From: Spirochaetales bacterium
Lineage (GTDB): Bacteria > Spirochaetota > Spirochaetia > DSM-2461
Direction of reading: 5' to 3'
DNA length: 40,158 bases
Assembly (NCBI GenBank): GCA_016936115.1
Contig: JAFGPQ010000212.1
Coordinates: 1 to 40,158 of the forward strand
The position numbers and the translations under genes were made by a program. Below are positions 7,438-15,398 of this stretch, one piece after another (within the stretch, counting starts at the first letter, position 1; each line of letters starts with the position of its first letter). The notes below the pieces were generated by a model. The model was not told where the DNA came from. It did no database searches and was given only the letters and a program-made list of their open reading frames with translations.

Positions 7438-8451
7438 ATGAACAACCATGATGAGAAATACACCGGATACGCCCTCTGCCGTGAGATGTGGGAAACCGCC
7501 GATATGATCAGAAATCTGCCGGTGGGAAAGATCCTGGAACACAAAGATAGAATCGGGGAACAGGTTTTATTGTCTGGCGAGGGATCTTCCCGGATTTTTC
7601 CGGCCAAGAATCTCCTGTGTGCAGCGGCAAGAAATTCCTACGGAGAGAGGCTTTTCACCGAGGGCGCCACGCAGGCCCTTGAATATGATCTGAGGGATAG
7701 GACTGTCTTCGTCGCTTCCAATTCGGGGAAAACAAAGGAAGGGGTTCGCCTAATCCGCAAACTCAAGGCAGAAGGCCCCACCAGCCTGGGAGGCATTGTG
7801 GCCACAGCAGGCACGCCCATCGCTGAGGAGTCCGATTTTTCCTATATACTCAGCTGCGGTAAGGAAGAGGCGGTTGCCGCAACAAAATCGGTCATGGAGC
7901 AGGCTCTTTACTATGATATTCTGTTCCGGGAGAAAAACGGCCGTCCCCTCCCCGATCTGAACCACCTGGCCGATCTTGTGGAAGAAGCCCTGGCTCTTCC
8001 CGTCTCCGGTGAAATTGTCCGGGCCCTGTCCGCTTCTCCGATACTGTATTGGGCGGGCCGGAATAACGGCGTGGCCGAGGAACTACGGCTGAAAACCAAC
8101 GAGATCACCCGGAAAAAATCCGACTTTCTTGAAGGCACCTACGGGGCCCACGGAATTGAAGAGGTGATGCAGCCCGGGGAAGCGGTTATTCTGGTATCCC
8201 CCTTTTCCCAGGAGCTGGAAAAATTCGATCAAGTGCTCCGGCAGGGGGTCGGTGTAAATCTGATATCCCTCTCAACAGAAGAGACACCCTTCCCCACCGT
8301 AAAGATTCCCGCTACGGATGATCCGGATCTTCTCCCCTATGTGGAACTGGCGGCGGGCTGGAATCTTCTTGTGGAAACGGGTCTTGCCCTGAATGTGAAC
8401 CTGGACAAGCCGGTCAGAGCGAGAAAGGTGGGAAACGAATGGACCGATTAA
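7438..8451 (+). CDS. SIS-domain sugar isomerase/deaminase (AgaS/GlmS-like)
   Basis: A 337-residue protein with two SIS sugar-phosphate-binding domains. The first contains 'LLSGEGSSRIFPAKN', 'VFVASNSGKTKEGVRLI' and 'EEAVAATKSVMEQALYY'. The second contains 'YWAGRNNGVAEELRLKTNE' and 'EGTYGAHGIEEVM', in the layout of GlmS isomerase domains and AgaS. Such proteins convert amino-sugar phosphates to fructose 6-phosphate (or tagatose 6-phosphate) and ammonia. There is no glutaminase domain, so a catabolic deaminase/isomerase is more likely than synthesis. It follows the PIG-L gene with no gap. Its stop abuts the stop of the convergent lipid kinase gene, with no visible terminator between. Confidence 0.82.
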   Translation: MNNHDEKYTGYALCREMWETADMIRNLPVGKILEHKDRIGEQVLLSGEGSSRIFPAKNLLCAAARNSYGERLFTEGATQALEYDLRDRTVFVASNSGKTKEGVRLIRKLKAEGPTSLGGIVATAGTPIAEESDFSYILSCGKEEAVAATKSVMEQALYYDILFREKNGRPLPDLNHLADLVEEALALPVSGEIVRALSASPILYWAGRNNGVAEELRLKTNEITRKKSDFLEGTYGAHGIEEVMQPGEAVILVSPFSQELEKFDQVLRQGVGVNLISLSTEETPFPTVKIPATDDPDLLPYVELAAGWNLLVETGLALNVNLDKPVRARKVGNEWTD

Positions 8452-9480
8452 TCAGTTAATAACGCTGATCCTATGTGCTTCCCTGGTGAGGGTCAGGGGG
8501 AAATCCTCTTTTCCGAGCCGGGTTAGCTCCCCGTCCAGCTCCATAAGGAGCGGGGCGGGATAGTCCAGAACCATTTTTTCGGTGAAGAAAAAGTTTACCT
8601 TCCGCCGTCCAGGCCAGTGCCCCCCCTTCATGAATAATCCCTTGAGCATAATCTTGCCCGGAATGCTGAACATACCGGTGACGAGATGGTTTTCCGGTCC
8701 GGGGAGGATTTTCTTCCCGCCCCCGTAATCCGTATGTCCCCTGCGACCGAAGACATTCATGAGGATTCTCTTCTCAATAATCAGGGGATTTTCTTCTCCC
8801 TCCCCATAGAGGGTCAGACGGGAAACACGGGTACGGTGATAAAAGTCGTAAAAAAGGGTGGAAACATCCACCATGATCTTGTAAATATCCCCTTTCAGGC
8901 GACCCTTCCATTTCTCCGTCAATAGACAGACAAAGGCGTCCAGGCCGAAACTGGCCACATTCAGGGCGTAGTCGGTGATACCACGGGCTGTTGTTACCTG
9001 AATAAGATGATCAGGGACTGGTTCGATTGGCTTTAGAAAAAGCTGCAGGGCTTCCCGGGGATCCGTTATCAGGGGAGTGTCATTTCCCGTTCCCAGGGGA
9101 AAGCGGAATATAATAAGAGATTCCAGAGCGCGGGGCTCTATCTGAAGAAGATGGGTCAGGCAGTCCCTGTGGAATCCGTCTCCCCCCGCCGTAATCAACA
9201 GAGCCCGACCGGATTGAGCTTTCAGCCGGGCGACACCCTCTTCCAGAGCCGAGAAATTTTTCTCCCGGTTTTCGGGAATGGTGATGCGCACATCCACCGT
9301 TCTCCCCGGAGATTCTTCCCTGCTGTGGGACTCGATAAAATCCAGAAAGGGACGCCATCTTTTCTCCTGGGAGAGAATCCCCGAAGCTGGATTAAGGAAT
9401 ACTTCCATGTGAAGATCCTCATCGGGGAACAGGGAAGTCCCCTTCAGGAAGGTCTCCAGAGACCGGGAAAATTCCCTCAT
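8452..9480 (-). CDS. Diacylglycerol-kinase-family lipid kinase (YegS/DgkB-like)
   Basis: A 342-residue protein with the diacylglycerol/sphingosine kinase catalytic fold: 'FLNPASG' near residue 30, the nucleotide loop 'LLITAGGDGFHRDCL' and the downstream 'FPLGTGNDTP'. In the loop the usual GGDGT has Phe in place of Thr. The C-terminal half has 'VASFGLDAFVC' and a beta-sandwich ending in 'LMELDGELTR', normal for the family. It would phosphorylate a membrane lipid at the inner leaflet; the exact lipid is unknown. Its ATG overlaps the stop of the upstream 78-residue gene (ATGA). It is the last gene of the minus-strand run. Confidence 0.82.
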   Translation of the reverse strand: MREFSRSLETFLKGTSLFPDEDLHMEVFLNPASGILSQEKRWRPFLDFIESHSREESPGRTVDVRITIPENREKNFSALEEGVARLKAQSGRALLITAGGDGFHRDCLTHLLQIEPRALESLIIFRFPLGTGNDTPLITDPREALQLFLKPIEPVPDHLIQVTTARGITDYALNVASFGLDAFVCLLTEKWKGRLKGDIYKIMVDVSTLFYDFYHRTRVSRLTLYGEGEENPLIIEKRILMNVFGRRGHTDYGGGKKILPGPENHLVTGMFSIPGKIMLKGLFMKGGHWPGRRKVNFFFTEKMVLDYPAPLLMELDGELTRLGKEDFPLTLTREAHRISVIN

Positions 9481-9713
9481 TTCACAAGCCGGGGACCGGA
9501 GTATTCTTCCTGGTGAGGAGGCACGTCATCAAGATAACAGACGATAGCCTTGGGATCCTCTTCATGCTTGCCCACCATGATGCGGTGTCCCCCTTCCTGG
9601 GATTCCATATGAATAACCACGCGATTCTGATCATCAAGTTCCAGGTTCAGTTCCACACCGGCGCCTGTGACGACCCCCAGTCCCGTTTTATCCAGATTAA
9701 TTGTTTTTGCCAT
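9477..9713 (-). CDS. Conserved-looking 78-residue protein of unknown function
   Basis: A small soluble protein with no signal peptide or membrane segment, rich in acidic residues and valine. It is probably a small beta fold: 'GLGVVTGAGVELNLELDD' then 'RVVIHMESQEGG'. It starts five bases after hisF and overlaps the lipid kinase start (ATGA). The coupling suggests it is a real gene. I do not recognise the family. Confidence 0.65.
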   Translation of the reverse strand: MAKTINLDKTGLGVVTGAGVELNLELDDQNRVVIHMESQEGGHRIMVGKHEEDPKAIVCYLDDVPPHQEEYSGPRLVK

Positions 9714-9718
9714 TTTTC

Positions 9719-10489
9719 CTACCAGGTCTTCCTGACCGGAATACCTTCCCGGTCTAGATGGATTTTTATATCGTTTACCGAATAATCGCCGTAGTGTACC
9801 ATGCTGGCGACCAGGGCGGCATCGGCTTTTCCTTCCTTGAAAACATCGGCCAGATGGGCGGGCACTCCCGCACCCCCCGATGCCACCACGGGCACAGAAA
9901 CCGCTTCTGAAACGAGACGGGTCGCATTGAGTTCATACCCCTCTCTTACACCGTCCGTGTCTATGGAATTCAGGACGATTTCTCCGGCTCCCAGACGCAC
10001 CGCTTCCCGGGCCCAGTCCAGCATGTCCCAGTCGGTCGGCTTCCGTCCCCCGTCGATGACGACGCGGTACCCCGAAGGCATCTCCCAGTCCGCAGCGGCA
10101 TCCATCCCCAGAACGATGCACTGTGAACCGAAGTGGGAGGCCCCCTCTTCTATGAGCGCCGGCGTTCTGACGGCGGCCGAATTAATACTGATCTTTTCGG
10201 CCCCCGCATTAATGACGGCTTTCATATCATCCAGGGTACGGATTCCCCCTCCCACGCAGAAGGGGATGAAAATCCGTTCCGCCACCCGGGCGACCACATC
10301 AATCATGATTCCCCGCTGTTCGGCGCTGGCGGTGATATCGTAGAAAACCAGCTCGTCCACACCCTGCTCATAGTAGCGGGCGGCCATCTCCACCGGGTCT
10401 CCGATGTCCACGTTACCCTTGAATTTAACGCCCTTGGTTGTTTTCCCGTCTCTCACATCGAGACATATGACTATTCTTTTCTGAAACAT
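9719..10489 (-). CDS. hisF: Imidazole glycerol phosphate synthase, cyclase subunit HisF
   Basis: A 256-residue TIM-barrel protein. HisF uses ammonia from HisH to convert PRFAR to imidazole glycerol phosphate and AICAR, linking histidine and purine synthesis. The first catalytic Asp is in 'ICLDVRDGKTTKG', and the second is expected in 'VLGMDAAADWE'. Phosphate-binding glycines are in 'PFCVGGGIRTLDD' and 'VPVVASGGAGVPAHL'. Length is normal for the family. It lies nine bases after hisH. No other his genes are in the window, so the rest of the pathway must be elsewhere, or the pair may serve another amidation. The sequence looks like true HisF. Confidence 0.93.
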   Translation of the reverse strand: MFQKRIVICLDVRDGKTTKGVKFKGNVDIGDPVEMAARYYEQGVDELVFYDITASAEQRGIMIDVVARVAERIFIPFCVGGGIRTLDDMKAVINAGAEKISINSAAVRTPALIEEGASHFGSQCIVLGMDAAADWEMPSGYRVVIDGGRKPTDWDMLDWAREAVRLGAGEIVLNSIDTDGVREGYELNATRLVSEAVSVPVVASGGAGVPAHLADVFKEGKADAALVASMVHYGDYSVNDIKIHLDREGIPVRKTW

Positions 10490-10498
10490 GGCTCCATC

Positions 10499-11098
10499 CT
10501 ACAGATTAATGAAATTCTTCAGGATCTTCAGTCCCGGTTTGCCGCTCTTTTCGGGGTGGAACTGGGTCGCCCAGACATTCTCCCGACGGACAGCCGCCGT
10601 AAAGGGGATCCCGTACTCGCTCTTTCCCAGAACAATATCTTCGTTAGCGGGTTTCACATAGTAGGAGTGAACGAAGTAGAAGGAGGCCTCCCCGGGCAGA
10701 TCGCTGACCAGGGGATCCTCCTTAAAATCCACCGTGTTCCAGCCGATCTGGGGAATCTTCATCCCCATATCGGCTGGAAAACGCAGGACCCGGCCGGGAA
10801 GGATACCCAGACAGGGGACATTCCGCTCCTCGGAGTGGTCAAATAGAATCTGGCTTCCCAGGCATATTCCCAAAAAGGGCTTACCTCCGGCGGCAAATTC
10901 CCTAAGCCCCTCGTCCATGCCGCTGTGCTTCAGATTACCCATGGCCTGAACCGCCTCGCCCACCCCGGGGAAAATCACCTTATCCGCCCGGACAAGCTCC
11001 TGCGGATCCCGGGTGACGAAAAAATCAGCCTCTAAAAAGCGCAGCGCCGTGCTGACGCTGGTCAGATTCCCCGCATCATAATCGATAACCCCAATCAT
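10499..11098 (-). CDS. hisH: Imidazole glycerol phosphate synthase, glutaminase subunit HisH
   Basis: A 199-residue class I glutamine amidotransferase that hydrolyses glutamine and passes ammonia to HisF. The nucleophile cysteine is in 'FLGICLGSQILFDHSEE' and the His-Glu pair in 'TQFHPEKSG'; the N-terminus 'IGVIDYDAGNLTSV' is typical of HisH. I prefer the ATG at 11098, which AAGGGG precedes by about seven bases, over the GTG at 11101. It is nine bases downstream of a lipoprotein gene and nine bases upstream of hisF. The functional pair is certain, but its placement among cell-envelope genes is not explained by the sequence. Confidence 0.93.
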   Translation of the reverse strand: MIGVIDYDAGNLTSVSTALRFLEADFFVTRDPQELVRADKVIFPGVGEAVQAMGNLKHSGMDEGLREFAAGGKPFLGICLGSQILFDHSEERNVPCLGILPGRVLRFPADMGMKIPQIGWNTVDFKEDPLVSDLPGEASFYFVHSYYVKPANEDIVLGKSEYGIPFTAAVRRENVWATQFHPEKSGKPGLKILKNFINL

Positions 11099-11110
11099 CA
11101 CAAAACCCCT

Positions 11111-11932
11111 TTATATTCCCAGTAAGCCGAGTAGAAAATCAAAATCTACCGGTATATCACTCATTCGGGCGTAATCGTCTCCCGAATCCAGGGAGGACTT
11201 CATCACATCCCGCCCGATCGATGCCAGAAGAAACAGCTTCAAAGCCGTTCCCAGAAACCTTCCGCTCTTCTCTTCCCCCTGAAGCTTGACGTCCATAAGA
11301 AGCAGCCCGTCCTCCCGGGGTGTCAGTGCTATCTCAATCATTTTGAAGGGGGTCTTCATATAGGATTGCAGAGGGATCACACTATCCTTTTCAAGGGAGT
11401 AACGCAGAAGCAGAGACTCCTCTTTCTCCCGGGCCGGATCAAAGGGATAATCCTGACTTCCCCCGATGAAATAACTGTCAAGCAGATCACTCAGAGCACC
11501 GTCGCTGATGAGAAAGGTACTCCTGTCGGGGAATGCCATCTGCAGCCCGGTGCTCCGGGATCGGTAGGCCTTGAAGGGACCGATCTTCTCTTTCTGCCAC
11601 TCCCTGTTGGCTTTCAGAAAGAGATTGATGAATCCGCTGTTATAATCCCCACGCCCCTGTATATAGAGAACATTTCTCTCGTTGACCAGATAGATTTTCT
11701 CTGTCTTTTCCAGTATCGGTTTGATTTTCCCGTAATCATCCACGCCCATGGTCTCTGCCAGGGGCTCCAGAAAAAGCTCCGCCCCGCTTCCGTTGAGATA
11801 AAGAGTTTTTCCACCCTCCGCCGGCAGATAATAGGCCTTTGTCAGATTCACAGGCACAGTGGCGCAGGAGATTAGGATCAATGCTGATAAAAATAACGTA
11901 CCGAATATTTTAGCCTCAAGTCTTGATCTCAT
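11111..11932 (-). CDS. Putative lipoprotein of unknown function
   Basis: A 273-residue protein with a lipoprotein signal peptide: basic 'RSRLEAK', a hydrophobic core, and the lipobox 'LILISC' followed by Ala-Thr. It should be lipid-anchored in the inner or outer membrane. The mature part is mixed alpha/beta with no motif I can name. A C-terminal hydrophobic stretch 'LGTALKLFLLASIG' may be a buried helix. The ATG at 11932 has AAAGGA about seven bases upstream, better than the GTG at 11935. Nine-base gaps to the NamZ-like gene above and hisH below suggest one transcript. Confidence 0.75.
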   Translation of the reverse strand: MRSRLEAKIFGTLFLSALILISCATVPVNLTKAYYLPAEGGKTLYLNGSGAELFLEPLAETMGVDDYGKIKPILEKTEKIYLVNERNVLYIQGRGDYNSGFINLFLKANREWQKEKIGPFKAYRSRSTGLQMAFPDRSTFLISDGALSDLLDSYFIGGSQDYPFDPAREKEESLLLRYSLEKDSVIPLQSYMKTPFKMIEIALTPREDGLLLMDVKLQGEEKSGRFLGTALKLFLLASIGRDVMKSSLDSGDDYARMSDIPVDFDFLLGLLGI

Positions 11933-11944
11933 CACAATTTCCTT

Positions 11945-13237
11945 TTAATAAAGCAGATAGCGGGAGCGGATGATATTAAATCGCGCCTCATCGGCCCTGA
12001 TTTTTCCCAGTAGCTCAGCGAACGGGGGCATTTTGTCAGCAGTCAGCATTTCGCTGACCCAACCGTTTCCCATGGCCTTGTCAAAGCGGGCCCTGTCCGT
12101 AAAGCCGTTCTCACTCCCGGAATGGTAAATCTCTTCCCAGGTATAGAGAATGGCCAACGCCGTCAGGGTCGAGTGAAAGATCTCCCTGTCCGTAATCCGA
12201 TACTGCAGAATATCCCAGTCACCGGTAATCTCATTTTTAACCGGCTCAAGCTGAAGCCCCGGGAAATTCCAGTTATCATAGCATCTGTCCAGAAAATAGA
12301 GAAGCTCATCGAGATTGTGAACCCGGGGAAGCTGAATATTCTGAAACTGCACCAGTCCCTGCTCCCGGTAATTCCGTACGATTTCTCCGATTTCATACCC
12401 GTCGAAGAGGCCGCTCCCTATATAACAGAGAGCCGAAAGGGGGGTCGGGATATTGGGAGAGGGGGCAACCCACTCCCGGGGATCGAAACCCTGCTGCCAA
12501 ATCCCCTTCTTTCTGTCGTAATTCCCCATCTTCACCACGTGAAGTTCCAGGTCCGTGATAGAGGCGTACTCCCCGTCCCTGTCGTAACGGTCGCCGTCCA
12601 TGAGATCTCGTTCTCCGATGAAAAGCAGGGCCAGTTCCCCCTGGGTCATGCCATGGGCGTTGGGTCCGAAAAGTCCGATGTAGCTCTGATAGGCCGGATC
12701 AAGCAGGGGTCCTTCCACCATGTCCCCTCCCCCGTTCGGTCTGTCGAGCAGGATGAAAGGGAGGGACGCCTGGGCGCATGCGGTCATTTGAAGATAAAGA
12801 GTCGTCAGGTAAGTGTAGTGCCGCGTCCCGATATCCTGAATTTCAAAGACAAGGGAATCCAGCCCGTCCAGTTCCCTGGGATCGATCTTTCTCCTGCCCG
12901 GAGCGTAGGCGCTTATCACGGGGATTCCCCGGTAGCGGGCGTTATCCACCGCTTCTCCCGCCCGGACGGCCCCGTCCAGCCCGTGTTCGGGCACGAATAT
13001 TTTCGCCACCTTCACCCGGGGATCGTCGATCAGCCTGTCAAGGGTATCCAGAGTGGTTCTATTGCCGAAGAAGCCGATGCTCTTCCCATTGACAAGGTCA
13101 AATTCCTCGGTGAACAGCCGATCACGGCCCAGTAGAAACTCCCGGCTGTCCGTAAAAGCTTGCAGATTTGTCAGAGAAAGGAAAAGAGGGAGTAGTAGGC
13201 GCAAACCCCTGGAAGAAAACATAACCCATGTTACCAT
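11945..13237 (-). CDS. DUF1343 / NamZ-like exo-N-acetylmuramidase, exported
   Basis: A 430-residue protein beginning with a signal peptide ('LLLPLFLSLTNLQA'). The mature part has DUF1343 hallmarks: 'KIFVPEHGLDGAVRAGE', 'ISAYAPG', 'VFEIQDIGTRHYTYLTTLY', 'LPFILLDRPNGGG' and 'WVAPSPNIPTP'. Members such as Bacillus NamZ release N-acetylmuramic acid from the ends of peptidoglycan glycans, so a role in wall turnover is likely; the family link is firm, the activity inferred. An ATG at 13237 has GGGGGAGG close upstream (three bases); an ATG at 13222 is an alternative that still keeps the signal peptide. It lies 38 bases after citrate synthase and nine before the lipoprotein gene. Confidence 0.85.
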   Translation of the reverse strand: MVTWVMFSSRGLRLLLPLFLSLTNLQAFTDSREFLLGRDRLFTEEFDLVNGKSIGFFGNRTTLDTLDRLIDDPRVKVAKIFVPEHGLDGAVRAGEAVDNARYRGIPVISAYAPGRRKIDPRELDGLDSLVFEIQDIGTRHYTYLTTLYLQMTACAQASLPFILLDRPNGGGDMVEGPLLDPAYQSYIGLFGPNAHGMTQGELALLFIGERDLMDGDRYDRDGEYASITDLELHVVKMGNYDRKKGIWQQGFDPREWVAPSPNIPTPLSALCYIGSGLFDGYEIGEIVRNYREQGLVQFQNIQLPRVHNLDELLYFLDRCYDNWNFPGLQLEPVKNEITGDWDILQYRITDREIFHSTLTALAILYTWEEIYHSGSENGFTDRARFDKAMGNGWVSEMLTADKMPPFAELLGKIRADEARFNIIRSRYLLY

Positions 13238-13275
13238 AAACCTCCCCCTTGGTGAAGAGGAAACGTGGCTCAGGG

Positions 13276-14628
13276 TCAGGGACGGTTCTCCATTTCAATA
13301 TAGTTGAAAGGCCGGCTGACGCTTTTGTAAGCGGGGCGCATAATCCTTCCTCCCGAAACAATTTCCTCCACCCGGTGAGCACTCCATCCTGCGATACGGG
13401 ATACGGCAAAGAGAGGGGTGAACAGCTCCGGATCGATATTGAGTGAGGAGTAGACAAAGCCGGAATAAAAGTCCACGTTGGCACAGAGGGGTTTGTCGTT
13501 TTTCTTGATTCTGTAGAAGATTTCCGGAGTCAGCTCCTCAATCAGGCATCCCAGATTGTACTCCTTCATCCTTCCCGCTGCGGCGGCCACTTCTCCCGCC
13601 TTTTCCTTAAGCAGAACCGCCCGGGGATCGGAGAGAGTATAGACCGCATGTCCCATACCGTAGACGAGACCCTTGCCGTCGAAGGCTTCCTTTTTAAGGA
13701 TCTTCTCGAGATAGGCGCCCACTTCCTTCTTGTCTTCCCAGTCCTTAACGTTACGCTTGATATCTTCCATCATCTTGTGGACCATCACATTGGCTCCCCC
13801 GTGCAAGGGCCCCTTCAGGGAGCCCACGGCGGCGGAAATAGCCGAATATATATCAGTACCCGAGGAGGATACCACATGGGTGGTAAAGGCGGAGTTATTA
13901 CCGCCCCCGTGTTCCGCGTGAAGAACCAGGATCAGGTCAAGGATTTCCGCTTCAAGCTGGGTATACTGCTTATCGAGCCTTGTCATAAGCAGAAAGTTTT
14001 CAGAAGTACTCAGGTCCTCCACGGGACTGTGCAGGAAAAGACTCTCCCCGTCGTAGTAGTGCTTTTTCGCCTGATACCCGTAGGCTACCATGGTGGGGAA
14101 GCGGGCAATCAGCTCCACACACTGGCGCAGGTTGTTTTCAATGGAGAGGTCGTCCGGATTCTGGTCGTAGGAGTAGGAGACGAGAACGGAACGGGCCAGC
14201 TTGTTCATAATATTCTTGCTGGGACTCTTGAGGATCGAGTCTTCTGTGAAATTGGGGGGAAGCTTTCTTTTTTCGCCCAGAATATGATTGAAAGCATCCA
14301 TCTCTTCCTTGTTGGGAAGATAACCGAAGAGCAGGAGGAAAACGGTCTCTTCAAAACCGAAGCGCCCGTCTTTTTGACAGCCATGGGCAAGATCTCTCAC
14401 ATCGATACCGCGATAGCTCAATTTTCCTTCCACGGGTGTCTTCTCTTCGTCATCATGGATATACCCGTGAACGTTACCTATCTCGGTCAGACCGACGAGA
14501 ACACCGGTACCGTTGGCATTACGCAGCCCCCGTTTTACGTTATATTTATTGTAAAGCTCCAGATTGATCCGGCTCCGGTCCAGTACTTCCGTATACTTGG
14601 TAATAAACTGATCGGTAAGTTGAGACAT
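13276..14628 (-). CDS. gltA: Citrate synthase (citrate/methylcitrate synthase family)
   Basis: A 450-residue enzyme that condenses acetyl-CoA and oxaloacetate. Catalytic histidines lie in 'LHAEHGGGNNSAF' and 'GMGHAVYT', the substrate loop is 'LKGPLHGGANVMVHK', the catalytic Asp is in 'NVDFYSGFVY', and 'SRIAGWSAHRVE' is the CoA/substrate arginine region. The ATG at 14628 follows a strong AAGGAGG; the frame is open a further ten codons upstream without one. The N-terminal extension before 'LRNANGTGVLVGLTEIG' is long, as in a subgroup of bacterial enzymes. A methylcitrate role cannot be excluded, but no prp genes are nearby. The 51-base gap to trmB is AT-rich and may hold a weak promoter. Confidence 0.92.
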   Translation of the reverse strand: MSQLTDQFITKYTEVLDRSRINLELYNKYNVKRGLRNANGTGVLVGLTEIGNVHGYIHDDEEKTPVEGKLSYRGIDVRDLAHGCQKDGRFGFEETVFLLLFGYLPNKEEMDAFNHILGEKRKLPPNFTEDSILKSPSKNIMNKLARSVLVSYSYDQNPDDLSIENNLRQCVELIARFPTMVAYGYQAKKHYYDGESLFLHSPVEDLSTSENFLLMTRLDKQYTQLEAEILDLILVLHAEHGGGNNSAFTTHVVSSSGTDIYSAISAAVGSLKGPLHGGANVMVHKMMEDIKRNVKDWEDKKEVGAYLEKILKKEAFDGKGLVYGMGHAVYTLSDPRAVLLKEKAGEVAAAAGRMKEYNLGCLIEELTPEIFYRIKKNDKPLCANVDFYSGFVYSSLNIDPELFTPLFAVSRIAGWSAHRVEEIVSGGRIMRPAYKSVSRPFNYIEMENRP

Positions 14629-14679
14629 AAGTCCTCCTTGTTTTTTTTGAGATATCACGTATATTTATTCGTCAGAATT

Positions 14680-15348
14680 CTATTTTTTTACAAAAACTAC
14701 TTCGTGAATAAGGTGGGATTTCTTTAATCCCTTTTCCTCGAAATTCGTCAGGGGCCGCCAACTCTGAGGCTCGGCGAATCTTTCATAACGATTCTCCAGC
14801 AACGTATTACCGGTGAGAACTTCCAGCATCTGGTCGGCGTAATCATCCCAATCGGTCGCGGCGTATAGGTACCCCCCCGGTTTCAACCGTTCAGCCAGAA
14901 GCGTTGCGAAGGGCTCCTGTATGAGACGTCTCTTATGGTGCTTTTTCTTAGGCCAGGGATCGGGGAAAAAGATATGGATTCCCTCCAGAGAACCTTCGGG
15001 AATCATATTTGTTACAACTTCGAAGGCGTCGTGTTCCACGATTCTAATGTTCGTAAGCTCCCTTTTTTCTATTCTGTCCAGGAGCTTACCCACTCCGGGG
15101 CGGTGTACTTCCACTCCCAGATAGGCTTTTTCAGGGTTTTCATAGGCGATTTGATGCGTCGCATCCCCCATGCCAAAGCCAATCTCCAGGGTGACATCCT
15201 TCAATCCGGGGAACAGGAGCGAGAAGTCAAACGGCTGTTCCTCGTAGGGGATGACCCACTTATCTTTCAGATCACGGTAGGCAGCCTGCTGGGCCGGACT
15301 CATCCGGCCTTTTCTTATGACGTAACTCTTTATACCCTTCTTTTCCAT
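14680..15348 (-). CDS. trmB: tRNA (guanine-N7-)-methyltransferase TrmB
   Basis: A 222-residue SAM-dependent enzyme that methylates G46 in the variable loop of tRNA. The signature 'IHIFFPDPWPKKKHHKRRL' is diagnostic, and the SAM site is 'LEIGFGMGDATHQIAYENP'. The N-terminus 'SYVIRKGRMSPAQQAAY' matches the usual TrmB start, which supports the ATG at 15348 although no good ribosome-binding site precedes it. It sits 50 bases after metY and 51 before citrate synthase; those AT-rich gaps could hold promoters, so it may not be strictly part of the sulfur operon. Confidence 0.95.
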   Translation of the reverse strand: MEKKGIKSYVIRKGRMSPAQQAAYRDLKDKWVIPYEEQPFDFSLLFPGLKDVTLEIGFGMGDATHQIAYENPEKAYLGVEVHRPGVGKLLDRIEKRELTNIRIVEHDAFEVVTNMIPEGSLEGIHIFFPDPWPKKKHHKRRLIQEPFATLLAERLKPGGYLYAATDWDDYADQMLEVLTGNTLLENRYERFAEPQSWRPLTNFEEKGLKKSHLIHEVVFVKK

Positions 15349-15398
15349 TGCGTATAAATATACAGAAAAAAAGATTTTCAGTAAAGAGGGTCGGACTC

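Noticed and set aside
8440-8460. Expected terminator between convergent SIS and lipid kinase genes
   Set aside because: The two stop codons are adjacent and no hairpin with a T tract is visible on either strand there.
12122-13135. 337-codon open frame opposite the DUF1343 gene
   Set aside because: The DUF1343 frame has family motifs and a signal peptide; the antisense product has none.
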